A stretch of 13,569 bases of DNA from positions 1 to 13,569 of the forward strand of contig JAKLEK010000019.1 in assembly GCA_022703115.1 (NCBI GenBank), read 5' to 3'. A model generated the notes under the pieces. It had not been told where the DNA came from and searched no databases. It saw only the letters and a list, made by a program, of their open reading frames with translations. The stretch comes from Elusimicrobiota bacterium (lineage in GTDB: Bacteria; Elusimicrobiota; Elusimicrobia; Elusimicrobiales; UBA9959). A program made the translations under genes and the position numbers. Shown here piece by piece: positions 7,520-13,569 of this stretch; positions within the stretch are counted from its first letter, which is position 1; every line of letters starts with the position of its first letter.

Positions 7520-7520
7520 T
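7493..7520 (+). promoter_or_regulatory. Candidate sigma-70 promoter for the nucleotidyltransferase gene
   Basis: A -35-like TTGCTT (7493-7498) is 16 bases before TATAGT (7515-7520), which is also preceded by TGT to form an extended -10 (TGTTATAGT). It overlaps the stop codon of the DUF1634 gene. Transcription would start near 7527, about 79 bases before the ATG at 7606. It suggests that the nucleotidyltransferase is transcribed independently of the permease pair. Confidence 0.5.
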
Positions 7521-7591
7521 CTTACGGATACGACGGCGCCGTACGCTCCAACTCTGTAATGAAGGCCGGGATCCGGAGCGGGGTGCGCCGC

Positions 7592-7599
7592 AGAGGGAG
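7592..7599 (+). promoter_or_regulatory. Ribosome binding site fixing the nucleotidyltransferase start
   Basis: AGAGGGAG ends six bases before the ATG at 7606. It selects this start over in-frame possibilities farther upstream, which would run back into the DUF1634 coding region and add sequence unlike the family. Confidence 0.65.
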
Positions 7600-7605
7600 A
7601 AGATC

Positions 7606-8613
7606 ATGACCGCTGCCGAATTCACGGCCATCGTGCCGGTGGCTGGGGCCGGGACCCGGCTCAGACCGCACACCCACACCTACCCCAAAGTCCTCCTGAC
7701 AGTGGGCGACAAACCCATAATAGGCCACATCCTGGACGAACTTTCCGAAGCCGGCGTCAAAAAGATCGTCATGGTCATCGGCAACATGGGAGATAAGATA
7801 AAGGCCTACGTCTCCGGCAAGTACCCGCGCCTGGACGTGAGCTACGTGACGCAGGAAGAACCCCGCGGCCTCGGTCACGCCATCTGGCTCACCCGCTCCG
7901 CCGTCCAGGGCCCTGCGCTCGTAATGCTGGGCGACACCATAATCTCGGCCGACCTCCGCAAATTCACGCGCGGTCCCGAAGACTGCATAGCCGTAAAGGC
8001 CGTGGAAGACCCGCGCCGGTTCGGGGTAGTGGAGATAAAGGGCGGCAGGATAACCGGCATGGTGGAGAAGCCGCTTAAACCCGCCTCCGACCTGGCCATA
8101 GTGGGCATCTATTCCTTCAGGGACAGCCGCCGGCTTTTCGACGCCCTCGATTCGCTGGTGAAGTCCGGCCGGACCACCCGGGGCGAGATACAGCTCACCG
8201 ACGCCATGGCGCTCATGCTCAAAGGCGGCCACCGTTTTCGTCCCGTCCCCATAGAGGGCTGGTACGACTGCGGCAAGCCCGAGACCCTCCTGGAGACCAA
8301 CCGCTATATTCTGAGCCGGAAGAAGCCGGCCTACCGCGCGCCCGGCTGCGTGGTCATAGAACCGGTCTATATCTCTCCGCGCGCGCGCGTTTCCAACTCC
8401 ATCATCGGCCCCAACGCCTCTATCGGATGCGGAGCGGTCGCCGATCATTCCATAATCTCCGACTCCATCATCAACGAGAACGCCGTCATAATGAACATGA
8501 GCCTGACCCGTTCCCTGGTCGGGCCCGGCGCGTCCATCATAGGAAGACGCGAGCAGATAAATATAGGCGAGAGCTCCGAGATCCGTTTCGACAAGGCCGC
8601 CTGCGAACTCTGA
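7606..8613 (+). CDS. Sugar-phosphate nucleotidyltransferase with C-terminal left-handed beta-helix domain
   Basis: The 335-residue protein has an N-terminal nucleotidyltransferase domain (about 1-240). It carries the signature GAGTRLRPHT (14-23), the family lysine in YPKVLL (Lys28), and two acidic metal ligands, MLGDT (Asp110) and GWYDCGKP (Asp221), at the positions expected for RmlA-like enzymes. Residues about 250-325 contain hexapeptide-like repeats (SNSIIGPNASIG, DHSIISDSII), typical of a left-handed beta-helix as in the longer StrD-like members. The expected reaction is NTP plus a sugar-1-phosphate giving an NDP-sugar and pyrophosphate, feeding cell-surface glycan or polysaccharide synthesis. 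The base and sugar specificity cannot be set from sequence: dTDP-glucose and UDP-glucose types remain possible. The glycine-rich loop GAGTRLRP deviates slightly from the usual GGxGTRLxP of RmlA. No other sugar gene lies beside it. Confidence 0.88.
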   Translation: MTAAEFTAIVPVAGAGTRLRPHTHTYPKVLLTVGDKPIIGHILDELSEAGVKKIVMVIGNMGDKIKAYVSGKYPRLDVSYVTQEEPRGLGHAIWLTRSAVQGPALVMLGDTIISADLRKFTRGPEDCIAVKAVEDPRRFGVVEIKGGRITGMVEKPLKPASDLAIVGIYSFRDSRRLFDALDSLVKSGRTTRGEIQLTDAMALMLKGGHRFRPVPIEGWYDCGKPETLLETNRYILSRKKPAYRAPGCVVIEPVYISPRARVSNSIIGPNASIGCGAVADHSIISDSIINENAVIMNMSLTRSLVGPGASIIGRREQINIGESSEIRFDKAACEL

Positions 8614-8622
8614 TCTTCCGCG

Positions 8623-8660
8623 CTTTTTCCGCCGCCCCCTCTTCTGCGGGCCGGAAAAAG
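8623..8660. repeat. Imperfect stem-loop between the nucleotidyltransferase gene and the his operon
   Basis: CTTTTTCCG (8623-8631) and CGGAAAAAG (8652-8660) are perfect nine-base inverted arms. Inside them CCGC and GCGG can add four more pairs with a two-base bulge. The structure lies just after the nucleotidyltransferase stop and right before the candidate hisG promoter. There is no T-run after the stem on either strand, so it is not a standard intrinsic terminator. It could still end or protect the upstream transcript. Confidence 0.45.
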
Positions 8661-8662
8661 TA

Positions 8663-8671
8663 TGATATTAT
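8663..8671 (+). promoter_or_regulatory. Candidate extended -10 promoter of the his operon
   Basis: TGATATTAT reads as TGn plus TATTAT (8666-8671). Transcription would start near 8678, about 33 bases before hisG. The region 16-18 bases upstream has no convincing -35 hexamer. The site lies directly between the stem-loop at 8623-8660 and the 16-bp palindrome at 8683-8698. Confidence 0.45.
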
Positions 8672-8682
8672 CTCTTCCTGAA

Positions 8683-8698
8683 GATATACGCGTATATC
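8683..8698. promoter_or_regulatory. Perfect 16-bp palindrome upstream of hisG, candidate operator
   Basis: GATATACGCGTATATC is its own reverse complement over all 16 bases. It starts about five bases after the predicted transcription start and ends directly before the GGAGG ribosome site (8699-8703) of hisG. The position fits a repressor operator that would block the his promoter. It has no loop, so a stable RNA hairpin is less likely than a protein site. There is no run of His codons and no T-box-like leader in the short upstream region. Confidence 0.5.
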
Positions 8699-8710
8699 GG
8701 AGGCCGTACC

Positions 8711-9580
8711 ATGAACAAGCCAGCCGCCAGGATCAGGATGGCCCTGCCTAAAGGCAGGATGAAAGAGAATATTTTCGAGCTGATGGCCGACGCCGGCATA
8801 AAGATACGGACGTCGCAGCGCGATTACCGCCCCAGCTCCTCGCTGGAGCATCTGGAAATAAAGATACTCAAGCCTCAGAACATAGCCGAAATGCTGCACT
8901 TCGGTTCGGTGGACCTCGGGTTCACCGGCGACGACTGGGTGCGCGAACTGGATTTCGACGTGGTGGAGGTGCTGGACACCGGGTTCGACAAAGTGGACCT
9001 GGTAGCCGCCGCGCCGGTCTCCCTTCTGAAGAACGGGCGGCTGCCGCGCAGGAAGCTGGTGATCGCTTCCGAGTACGAGCGCCTGAGCAAGGCGTGGATC
9101 AGGAAGAAGAAGCTGGACGCGGTCTTCGTGCGCTCGTACGGGGCCACCGAGGTCTTCCCTCCGGAGGACGCCGATATGATAATAGATATCACGGCCACCG
9201 GCTCCACGCTCAAGGCCAATAATCTCGCGATAGTGGACACCATCTCTTCCTCGTCCACTCGGCTTTACGCCAGCAGGCCGGCCTACAGGAACCCGGAGAA
9301 AAGGCAGGCCATCGACGAACTGGCCATGCTGTTCCGGTCGGTCTTCGAGGCGCGCAAGCGCGTCATGCTGGAAGTCAACGTCCCGCCGGATAAGTTCGAT
9401 TCCGTGAGGAAGATCCTGCCCTGCATGCGCGAACCCACCGTCGCCGAACTTTACGGCGGCGCGGGCTACGCGCTCAAGGTCGCCGTGCCCCGCGATCAGC
9501 TGCCCGTGCTGATCCCGAGGATCAAGAGGCACGGCGGGACCGACATAATCGTCACCAGACTCGCGCATATAGTGCCATAG
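8711..9580 (+). CDS. hisG: ATP phosphoribosyltransferase, long form
   Basis: It catalyses the first step of histidine synthesis, joining ATP and PRPP to phosphoribosyl-ATP. At 289 residues it is the long, HisZ-independent form, with a C-terminal regulatory domain from about residue 210 (EVNVPPDKFDSVRKILPCM onward) expected to bind histidine for feedback inhibition. Typical motifs are RMALPKGRM near the start, DLGFTGDDW in the middle and DIIDITATGSTLKANN as DMIIDITATGSTLKANN, the PRPP-binding loop. The start is supported by GGAGG (8699-8703), seven bases before the ATG. It is the first gene of the operon, ten bases before hisC. It follows the candidate promoter and palindrome, so operon control probably acts here. 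Confidence 0.95.
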   Translation: MNKPAARIRMALPKGRMKENIFELMADAGIKIRTSQRDYRPSSSLEHLEIKILKPQNIAEMLHFGSVDLGFTGDDWVRELDFDVVEVLDTGFDKVDLVAAAPVSLLKNGRLPRRKLVIASEYERLSKAWIRKKKLDAVFVRSYGATEVFPPEDADMIIDITATGSTLKANNLAIVDTISSSSTRLYASRPAYRNPEKRQAIDELAMLFRSVFEARKRVMLEVNVPPDKFDSVRKILPCMREPTVAELYGGAGYALKVAVPRDQLPVLIPRIKRHGGTDIIVTRLAHIVP

Positions 9581-9590
9581 GGGGATCCCC

Positions 9591-11306
9591 ATGCCCTTAA
9601 AACCCGTGCCCGGAGTGGGTAAGGTGTCGGCCTATTGTTCGCCGAAGCCGCGCTGCCCCGTAGAGCTGATGCTGAACCTGAACGAAGGTCCGCTGCCGGA
9701 CCCCGGCTTCCTGCGCCGGGTCTGGAAGAACCTTCCTCCCGGCCACATAAACAGGTACGTGGGGACCGAAGGCCTGGAGAAGGATATCGCCGTCATGCAC
9801 GGCGTGCCGGCGGAAAGGGTGCTCGTCACCAGCGGCGGCGACGACGCCATAGAGCGGGTGCTGCGGGCCGTGCTGGCGCCCGGGCGCGAGATGGTGCTGC
9901 CGCTCCCCACCTACGAGATGGTGAACATCTACGCCGGCCTCATAGGGTGCCGGGTCAGGCCGGTGGACTGGCTGGAAGGCCCGTTCCCGGTGAAAAAGGT
10001 CCTGTCGGCCGTCAATCGCAGGACTTCCCTGATCGTGGTCATCTCCCCGTCCAATCCCACCGGGCTCACGGTGAGCCCGCGCGAACTCAGGCGCCTGTCC
10101 GCCGGCGCGCCCGGAGCGCTCATCATGGTGGACCTGGCCTATGCCGATTTCGCGGACGGGGACCTGGCCAGGGCCGCCCTCTCCCTTCCTAACGCAGTCA
10201 TCGTGACCACCCTCTCCAAGGCGTACGGCCTGGCCGGCCTCAGGGTCGGTTATGCCGCCGGTCCCTCCAAAGTCGTCGGCTGGCTGCGCAAGATAGGCAT
10301 GCCGTACCCGGTTTCCTCCGCCTCCCTGGCGCTGGCCGCGGAAAGGCTCAGGGACAGGGACGGCGGCGTGAAGCGCTACGTCTCCAGGATACGGAGCGAG
10401 CGGGAGAAGCTGCGGGCCATGCTGCGCGGGCACGGGGTCAAGACGCTTCCTTCCCAGGGGAACTTCGTGCTGGCCCGGTTCAGGGACTCGCAATGGGTCT
10501 GGGAAGCTCTCGCCGGGCTGGGGGTCTGCGTGAGGCCCTTCCCGGGGCAGAAGGGGCTGGAGCATTACCTGCGCATCAGCCTGCCCGGAGAGGAGGCCGC
10601 GTTCAGGAGGCTGTGCCGGGCCCTGGACATAACGCTCTCGCCGCAGGCGCTCCTCTTCGACATAGACAACACTCTGGTGGATACTTCCCGCTCCTATCTG
10701 CGGGCCATCGTGCGTACGGCCCGGTTGTTCGGAGCCGGGATAAACGAGCGGGACGTGGCCGCCGCCAAGGCCAGGACCGGTACCAACAACGACTGGAAAC
10801 TGACCCGCAGCCTCATACTTTCGAAAGGGATAAAGGCCGGCCTGGGCGAGGTTACGCGCAGGTTCGAGGAACTCTATCAGGGCGCCGGAGGCGTTCCCGG
10901 CTACAAGGAGACCGAACGGCTCATCGCCGACAAGGCCGCACTTAAAAGGCTGTCACGCCGCTACAAGCTGGGCCTGGTGACCGGCAGGCCGCGCCGGGAT
11001 ACCGAGGAGTTCCTGGAAAGGTTCGGCCTGAAGGGCCTCTTCGGCGCCGTCGTGACAATGGACGACGCTAAAGAGAAACCCGATCCGGAGCCGGTGCTGC
11101 TCTGCATGAAGCGTCTCGGTTCTTCCCGCGCCTGGCTGGCCGGGGACAGCCCGGACGATATTCAGGCGGCCCGCCGCGCCGGCGTGCTGCCGGTAGGCGT
11201 GCTGGCGCCGGGAAAACCGGCCTCTGAGATGGAGCGCGCCCTGTACGGCGCCGGCGCCTCGCGGGTGCTGTCGGACATAAACGGGCTCAAGGAGCTTCTG
11301 CCATGA
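9591..11306 (+). CDS. hisC: Histidinol-phosphate aminotransferase fused to a C-terminal HAD-family phosphatase
   Basis: The 571-residue protein has two complete enzymes. Residues 1 to about 348 are a class I/II PLP aminotransferase of the HisC type: LNLNEGPLP, ISPSNPTG (Asn155), MVDLAYADF (Asp181, Tyr184), TLSKAYGLAGLRVGY (Lys210 for PLP, Arg218). Residues about 352-571 are a HAD subfamily I domain with all four motifs: FDIDNTLVDT (Asp357, Asp359), LVTGRPRRD, KEKPDPEP and LAGDSPDDIQAARRAG. A helical C1-type cap lies between motifs I and II. HisC converts imidazole acetol phosphate to histidinol phosphate, and the next step is removal of the phosphate. The next gene, hisB, has no phosphatase domain, so the HAD part probably acts as histidinol-phosphate phosphatase. 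This is inferred from context. GGGGGA (9580-9585) lies five bases before the ATG, and the end overlaps hisB by four bases. HAD repair or unrelated phosphatase activity is the alternative. Confidence 0.92.
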   Translation: MPLKPVPGVGKVSAYCSPKPRCPVELMLNLNEGPLPDPGFLRRVWKNLPPGHINRYVGTEGLEKDIAVMHGVPAERVLVTSGGDDAIERVLRAVLAPGREMVLPLPTYEMVNIYAGLIGCRVRPVDWLEGPFPVKKVLSAVNRRTSLIVVISPSNPTGLTVSPRELRRLSAGAPGALIMVDLAYADFADGDLARAALSLPNAVIVTTLSKAYGLAGLRVGYAAGPSKVVGWLRKIGMPYPVSSASLALAAERLRDRDGGVKRYVSRIRSEREKLRAMLRGHGVKTLPSQGNFVLARFRDSQWVWEALAGLGVCVRPFPGQKGLEHYLRISLPGEEAAFRRLCRALDITLSPQALLFDIDNTLVDTSRSYLRAIVRTARLFGAGINERDVAAAKARTGTNNDWKLTRSLILSKGIKAGLGEVTRRFEELYQGAGGVPGYKETERLIADKAALKRLSRRYKLGLVTGRPRRDTEEFLERFGLKGLFGAVVTMDDAKEKPDPEPVLLCMKRLGSSRAWLAGDSPDDIQAARRAGVLPVGVLAPGKPASEMERALYGAGASRVLSDINGLKELLP

Positions 11307-11905
11307 GACGGAGCAAAGGGAACAGGAAGACCAGAGAAACCGATATAAGCGTGAAGCTGGACCTGGACGGTTCAGGCGGCGCGAAGGTGTCGACCGGCAT
11401 AGGTTTCCTGGACCATATGATCTCCGCCCTGGCGCATCACGGGCATTTCGACCTGGAGCTGCGCTGTAAGGGCGACCTGGAGGTGGACGACCACCACACC
11501 ACCGAAGACTGCGCCCTGGTCCTCGGCAAGGCGATGAACGACGCGCTCGGCGACAAGAAGGGGATAGCGCGTTTCGGCTGCGCCTGCGCGCCGATGGACG
11601 AATCGCTGGCGCGGGCCGTAGTGGACCTGTCCGGCCGGCCGTACGCCGGGGTGAAGCTCGGCCTGAAGAGGGAATTCATAGGCGAGACCGGGAAAGAGAT
11701 AAGCGCCGAGAATATGACGCACTTCATCCGCTCGCTGGCCGTTTCCGGCATGATGACCGTTCATGTCGACGTGCTTAAAGGGGAGAACGATCACCACAAG
11801 GCGGAGGCCGCCTTCAAGGCCCTCGCCCTGGCGTTAAGGAAAGCGGTAAGGCTGCTGCCGGGGGCGGCGCGTTCCAGGACGCCCAGCACCAAGGGGGTGC
11901 TGTAG
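11303..11905 (+). CDS. hisB: Imidazoleglycerol-phosphate dehydratase, monofunctional
   Basis: This 200-residue enzyme dehydrates imidazole glycerol phosphate to imidazole acetol phosphate. The metal-binding motifs are clear: GFLDHM, DDHHTTED and ENDHHKAEAAFKALALAL, ending with the family tail PSTKGVL. It starts directly with the dehydratase domain and lacks the N-terminal HAD phosphatase of the bifunctional E. coli-type HisB. The start ATG overlaps the hisC stop in an ATGA junction, and the stop overlaps the hisH start by one base, so all three are likely translated in a coupled way. It produces the substrate for the HisC half of the preceding fusion protein. Confidence 0.95.
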   Translation: MRRSKGNRKTRETDISVKLDLDGSGGAKVSTGIGFLDHMISALAHHGHFDLELRCKGDLEVDDHHTTEDCALVLGKAMNDALGDKKGIARFGCACAPMDESLARAVVDLSGRPYAGVKLGLKREFIGETGKEISAENMTHFIRSLAVSGMMTVHVDVLKGENDHHKAEAAFKALALALRKAVRLLPGAARSRTPSTKGVL

Positions 11906-12513
11906 TGGTAGCGGTCATCGAGACTGGCACCGCCAATATCGCTTCCATGCTGGCCGCACTTGAGCGGCTCGGCGCGGGGCCGAAGCTGTGCCGCGACGCC
12001 GGCGAGATCGCCGCCGCCGGGCACGCGGTGCTTCCGGGAGTGGGCTCGTTCAAGGCCGCGATGGACGGCCTGGAGAGGCTCGGTCTCAGGGACGCCATAA
12101 CGAAGCGTTTCAAGGAAGGCAGGCCGACCATGACCGTCTGTCTGGGCCTTCAGCTGCTTTGTCTGGAGAGCGAGGAGGACCCCGGCTGCGCCGGCCTCGG
12201 GATAATACCCGAAAAGGTGGTCAGGTTCCCGGAAGGCCTCTGCGTTCCGCACATGGGCTGGAACACCGTTTCGCCCGCTCCCGGCTGCCGGCTCCTTTCG
12301 GAGGGTTACGCCTATTTCGCTAATTCGTACTGTCTGAGGAACGTTCCCGCCGGCTGGCGGGGAGCGTATACCACGCACGGCGCCCCGTTCGTCGCGGCGC
12401 TGGAGCGCGGCGCTCTGCTGGCCTGCCAGTTCCATCCGGAACTTTCCGGAGAATGGGGGCTGGCGCTTATGAAGAGATGGCTGGGAGAAACAGGTACGAC
12501 ATGCTTACAGTGA
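11905..12513 (+). CDS. hisH: Imidazole glycerol phosphate synthase, glutamine amidotransferase subunit
   Basis: This 202-residue class I glutaminase supplies ammonia to HisF. The nucleophile is Cys79 in TVCLGLQLL, and the rest of the triad is in CQFHPELSG (His177, Glu179). LPGVGSF is the oxyanion-strand region and VPHMGWN is conserved in the family. The N-terminal motif is ETGTANIAS rather than the common DYGxGN; I recall E. coli HisH as DTGCANLNS, so this is a known subtype and not a defect. YFANSY replaces the frequent YFVHSY. The start is GTG at 11905, sharing its G with the hisB TAG stop, and this is the only start that keeps the full first strand. It overlaps hisF by 13 bases, matching the obligate HisH-HisF complex. 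Confidence 0.94.
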   Translation: MVAVIETGTANIASMLAALERLGAGPKLCRDAGEIAAAGHAVLPGVGSFKAAMDGLERLGLRDAITKRFKEGRPTMTVCLGLQLLCLESEEDPGCAGLGIIPEKVVRFPEGLCVPHMGWNTVSPAPGCRLLSEGYAYFANSYCLRNVPAGWRGAYTTHGAPFVAALERGALLACQFHPELSGEWGLALMKRWLGETGTTCLQ

Positions 12514-13256
12514 GGATAATACCCTGCCTTGACGTGAGCAACGGCAGGGTCGTGAAGGGAGTGAAGTTCCAGGGGCTCAGGGACGCCGGCGTGCCGGCGG
12601 ACCTCGCCGCCGTCTACGAAAGGGACGGCGCGGACGAGCTCGTCATCCTGGACGTCTCCGCCACGCCCGAGGGCCGCGGCACCCAGCTAGAGGTCGTAAG
12701 GGCGGTCAGGGCCCGCATCTCCATACCGCTTTGCGTGGGCGGCGGGGTAAGGAACGCCGATACCGCGTTCAAGCTCCTTAACGCCGGCGCCGACAAGGTC
12801 GGCATAAATACCGCCGCGGTCGAAGATCCCGCCATACTGGGAGAGCTCGCCGCGAGGTTCGGCCGGCAGTGCGTGGTGCTGGCCCTGGACGCGGCCTCGG
12901 CCGCCTCCGGCGGCTGGGAGGTCGTGACCAGGTCCGGCAAGAACAGGACCGGCATCGACGCGGTGCGCTGGGCGGAGGCCGCGGCCAAAGCCGGGGCCGG
13001 AGAGATCCTGCTCACCTCCTGGGACCGGGACGGGACGAAGCAGGGCTACGATCTGGCCCTTATTTCCGCCATAGCCGGCGCGGTGGACGTTCCCGTGATC
13101 GCGTCCGGCGGCGCCGCGGTCCCGGAGCACATGGCCGACGCCGTCAAGGCCGGCGCGGACGCCGTGCTGGCCGCGTCCATTTTCCATGAGGGGGAATATA
13201 CCGTGCGGGAACTTAAGTTCGACATGGCCCGGCTCGGAGTGGAGGTCAGGAAATGA
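12501..13256 (+). CDS. hisF: Imidazole glycerol phosphate synthase, cyclase subunit
   Basis: A 251-residue TIM-barrel enzyme that uses ammonia from HisH to turn PRFAR into imidazole glycerol phosphate and AICAR. Catalytic aspartates are present as Asp11 in RIIPCLDV and Asp130 in VLALDA. Phosphate-binding segments CVGGGVRN and VIASGGAAVPEH are intact, and GAGEILLTSWDRDGTKQGYD is typical. I chose the ATG at 12501, preceded by AGGT seven bases upstream. A possible earlier start at 12453 would add 16 residues not seen in the family and lie inside hisH. It overlaps hisH by 13 bases and hisA by four (ATGA). Confidence 0.95.
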   Translation: MLTVRIIPCLDVSNGRVVKGVKFQGLRDAGVPADLAAVYERDGADELVILDVSATPEGRGTQLEVVRAVRARISIPLCVGGGVRNADTAFKLLNAGADKVGINTAAVEDPAILGELAARFGRQCVVLALDAASAASGGWEVVTRSGKNRTGIDAVRWAEAAAKAGAGEILLTSWDRDGTKQGYDLALISAIAGAVDVPVIASGGAAVPEHMADAVKAGADAVLAASIFHEGEYTVRELKFDMARLGVEVRK

Positions 13257-13569
13257 TAATACCTTCCATAGATATAATGGACGGCAGGGCCGTCCAGCTC
13301 ATCGGCGGGGAGAAGAAAGCCGTGGATGCCGGCGATCCTTTTCCCATAGCGGAGCGCTTTTCGGTGGCCGGAGAGATCGCCGTCATAGACCTGGACGCGG
13401 CCATGGGCAAGGGGGGGAACAAGGACCTTATAAAAAAGCTGGTCCGAAAATACCGCTGCCGGGTAGGCGGGGGCATCCGGACCCATGAGGCCGCGGTGGA
13501 ATGGCTGGACGCCGGGGCCGCCAGGATAATCATCGGCACGGCCGCTTCGCCGGAATTCCTGGCCGGCCT
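13253..13569 (+). CDS. hisA: HisA-type phosphoribosylformimino-AICAR-phosphate isomerase, partial (runs off right edge)
   Basis: I translated this from the ATG overlapping the hisF stop (ATGA). It gives 105 residues, open to the window end. It begins MIIPSIDIMDGRAVQLIGG, with Asp7 at the catalytic position of HisA, followed by VIDLDAAMGKGGN, CRVGGGIRTHEAA and IIIGTAAS, the phosphate-binding strands of the first barrel half. It would isomerise ProFAR to PRFAR, the HisF substrate. The wording of the loops (DAGDPFPIAERF, LDAAMGKGGN) differs from classic HisA (AIDLxxGxxVRLxQG) and resembles HisA modules that I recall being fused to a HisI domain in some bacteria. That cannot be tested here because the C-terminus is outside the window. 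Confidence 0.85.
   Translation, partial: MIIPSIDIMDGRAVQLIGGEKKAVDAGDPFPIAERFSVAGEIAVIDLDAAMGKGGNKDLIKKLVRKYRCRVGGGIRTHEAAVEWLDAGAARIIIGTAASPEFLAG

Noticed and set aside
8623..8660. Intrinsic terminator of the nucleotidyltransferase gene
   Set aside because: The stem is present but no T-run follows it on either strand, so it is listed only as an inverted repeat.
8614..8710. A histidine attenuator or T-box before hisG
   Set aside because: There is no short peptide frame with a run of His codons and no terminator-antiterminator pair in these 97 bases.
9581..9590. Ten-base palindrome GGGGATCCCC before hisC
   Set aside because: It overlaps the hisC ribosome site and lies between tightly coupled genes. 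Short GC-rich palindromes are frequent here, so I do not treat it as an operator.
8537..9592. A 351-residue minus-strand open frame
   Set aside because: It covers hisG and the hisG upstream region in antisense; hisG is certain and the antisense protein has no family features.
12453..12500. A longer N-terminus for HisF
   Set aside because: HisF proteins start with MLxxRIIPCLDV, which begins exactly at 12501 and has a ribosome site. The extra 16 codons lie within hisH.

Overview
The window is about 13.6 kb of GC-rich bacterial DNA, tightly packed with no gap over 300 bases. Genes abut or overlap by 1 to 26 bases. ATA (Ile) and AGG (Arg) codons are frequent throughout despite the high GC, and this usage looks uniform, so I see no sign of a recently acquired segment. 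No tRNA, rRNA, insertion sequence, integrase or CRISPR array is visible. The gene set is bacterial (long-form HisG, E. coli-like HisH, extended -10 promoter motifs). I cannot place the lineage; a candidate phylum such as Elusimicrobiota or a deltaproteobacterial group is only a guess from composition and gene content.

Left part, minus strand (5353 down to 1): a probable operon read as a DUF1646 membrane transporter, tryptophanase (tnaA), a fused GlcD-GlcE FAD dehydrogenase, and a GlcF-like iron-sulfur subunit that runs off the left edge. Tryptophanase yields indole, pyruvate and ammonia. The FAD/Fe-S pair is of the type that interconverts a 2-hydroxyacid and a 2-oxoacid such as pyruvate, so the products plausibly meet at pyruvate.

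Middle, plus strand (5450 to 8613): a divergently transcribed patatin-like lipase is followed by a TauE/SafE-family anion exporter and its usual small partner DUF1634. A sugar-phosphate nucleotidyltransferase with a C-terminal hexapeptide-repeat domain comes next, with its own candidate promoter overlapping the end of the DUF1634 gene.

Right part, plus strand (8711 to the right edge): a histidine biosynthesis operon hisG - hisC::HAD - hisB - hisH - hisF - hisA (partial). It is preceded by a candidate extended -10 promoter and a perfect 16-bp palindrome just before the hisG ribosome binding site. The histidinol-phosphate aminotransferase carries a complete C-terminal HAD phosphatase domain, while hisB encodes only the dehydratase. 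The fused HAD domain is therefore a good candidate for the histidinol-phosphate phosphatase of the pathway. hisD, hisI and hisE are not seen in the window.

The observations most worth following up are the HisC-HAD fusion, the palindrome in front of hisG, and the tryptophanase operon with its GlcD-GlcE fusion.
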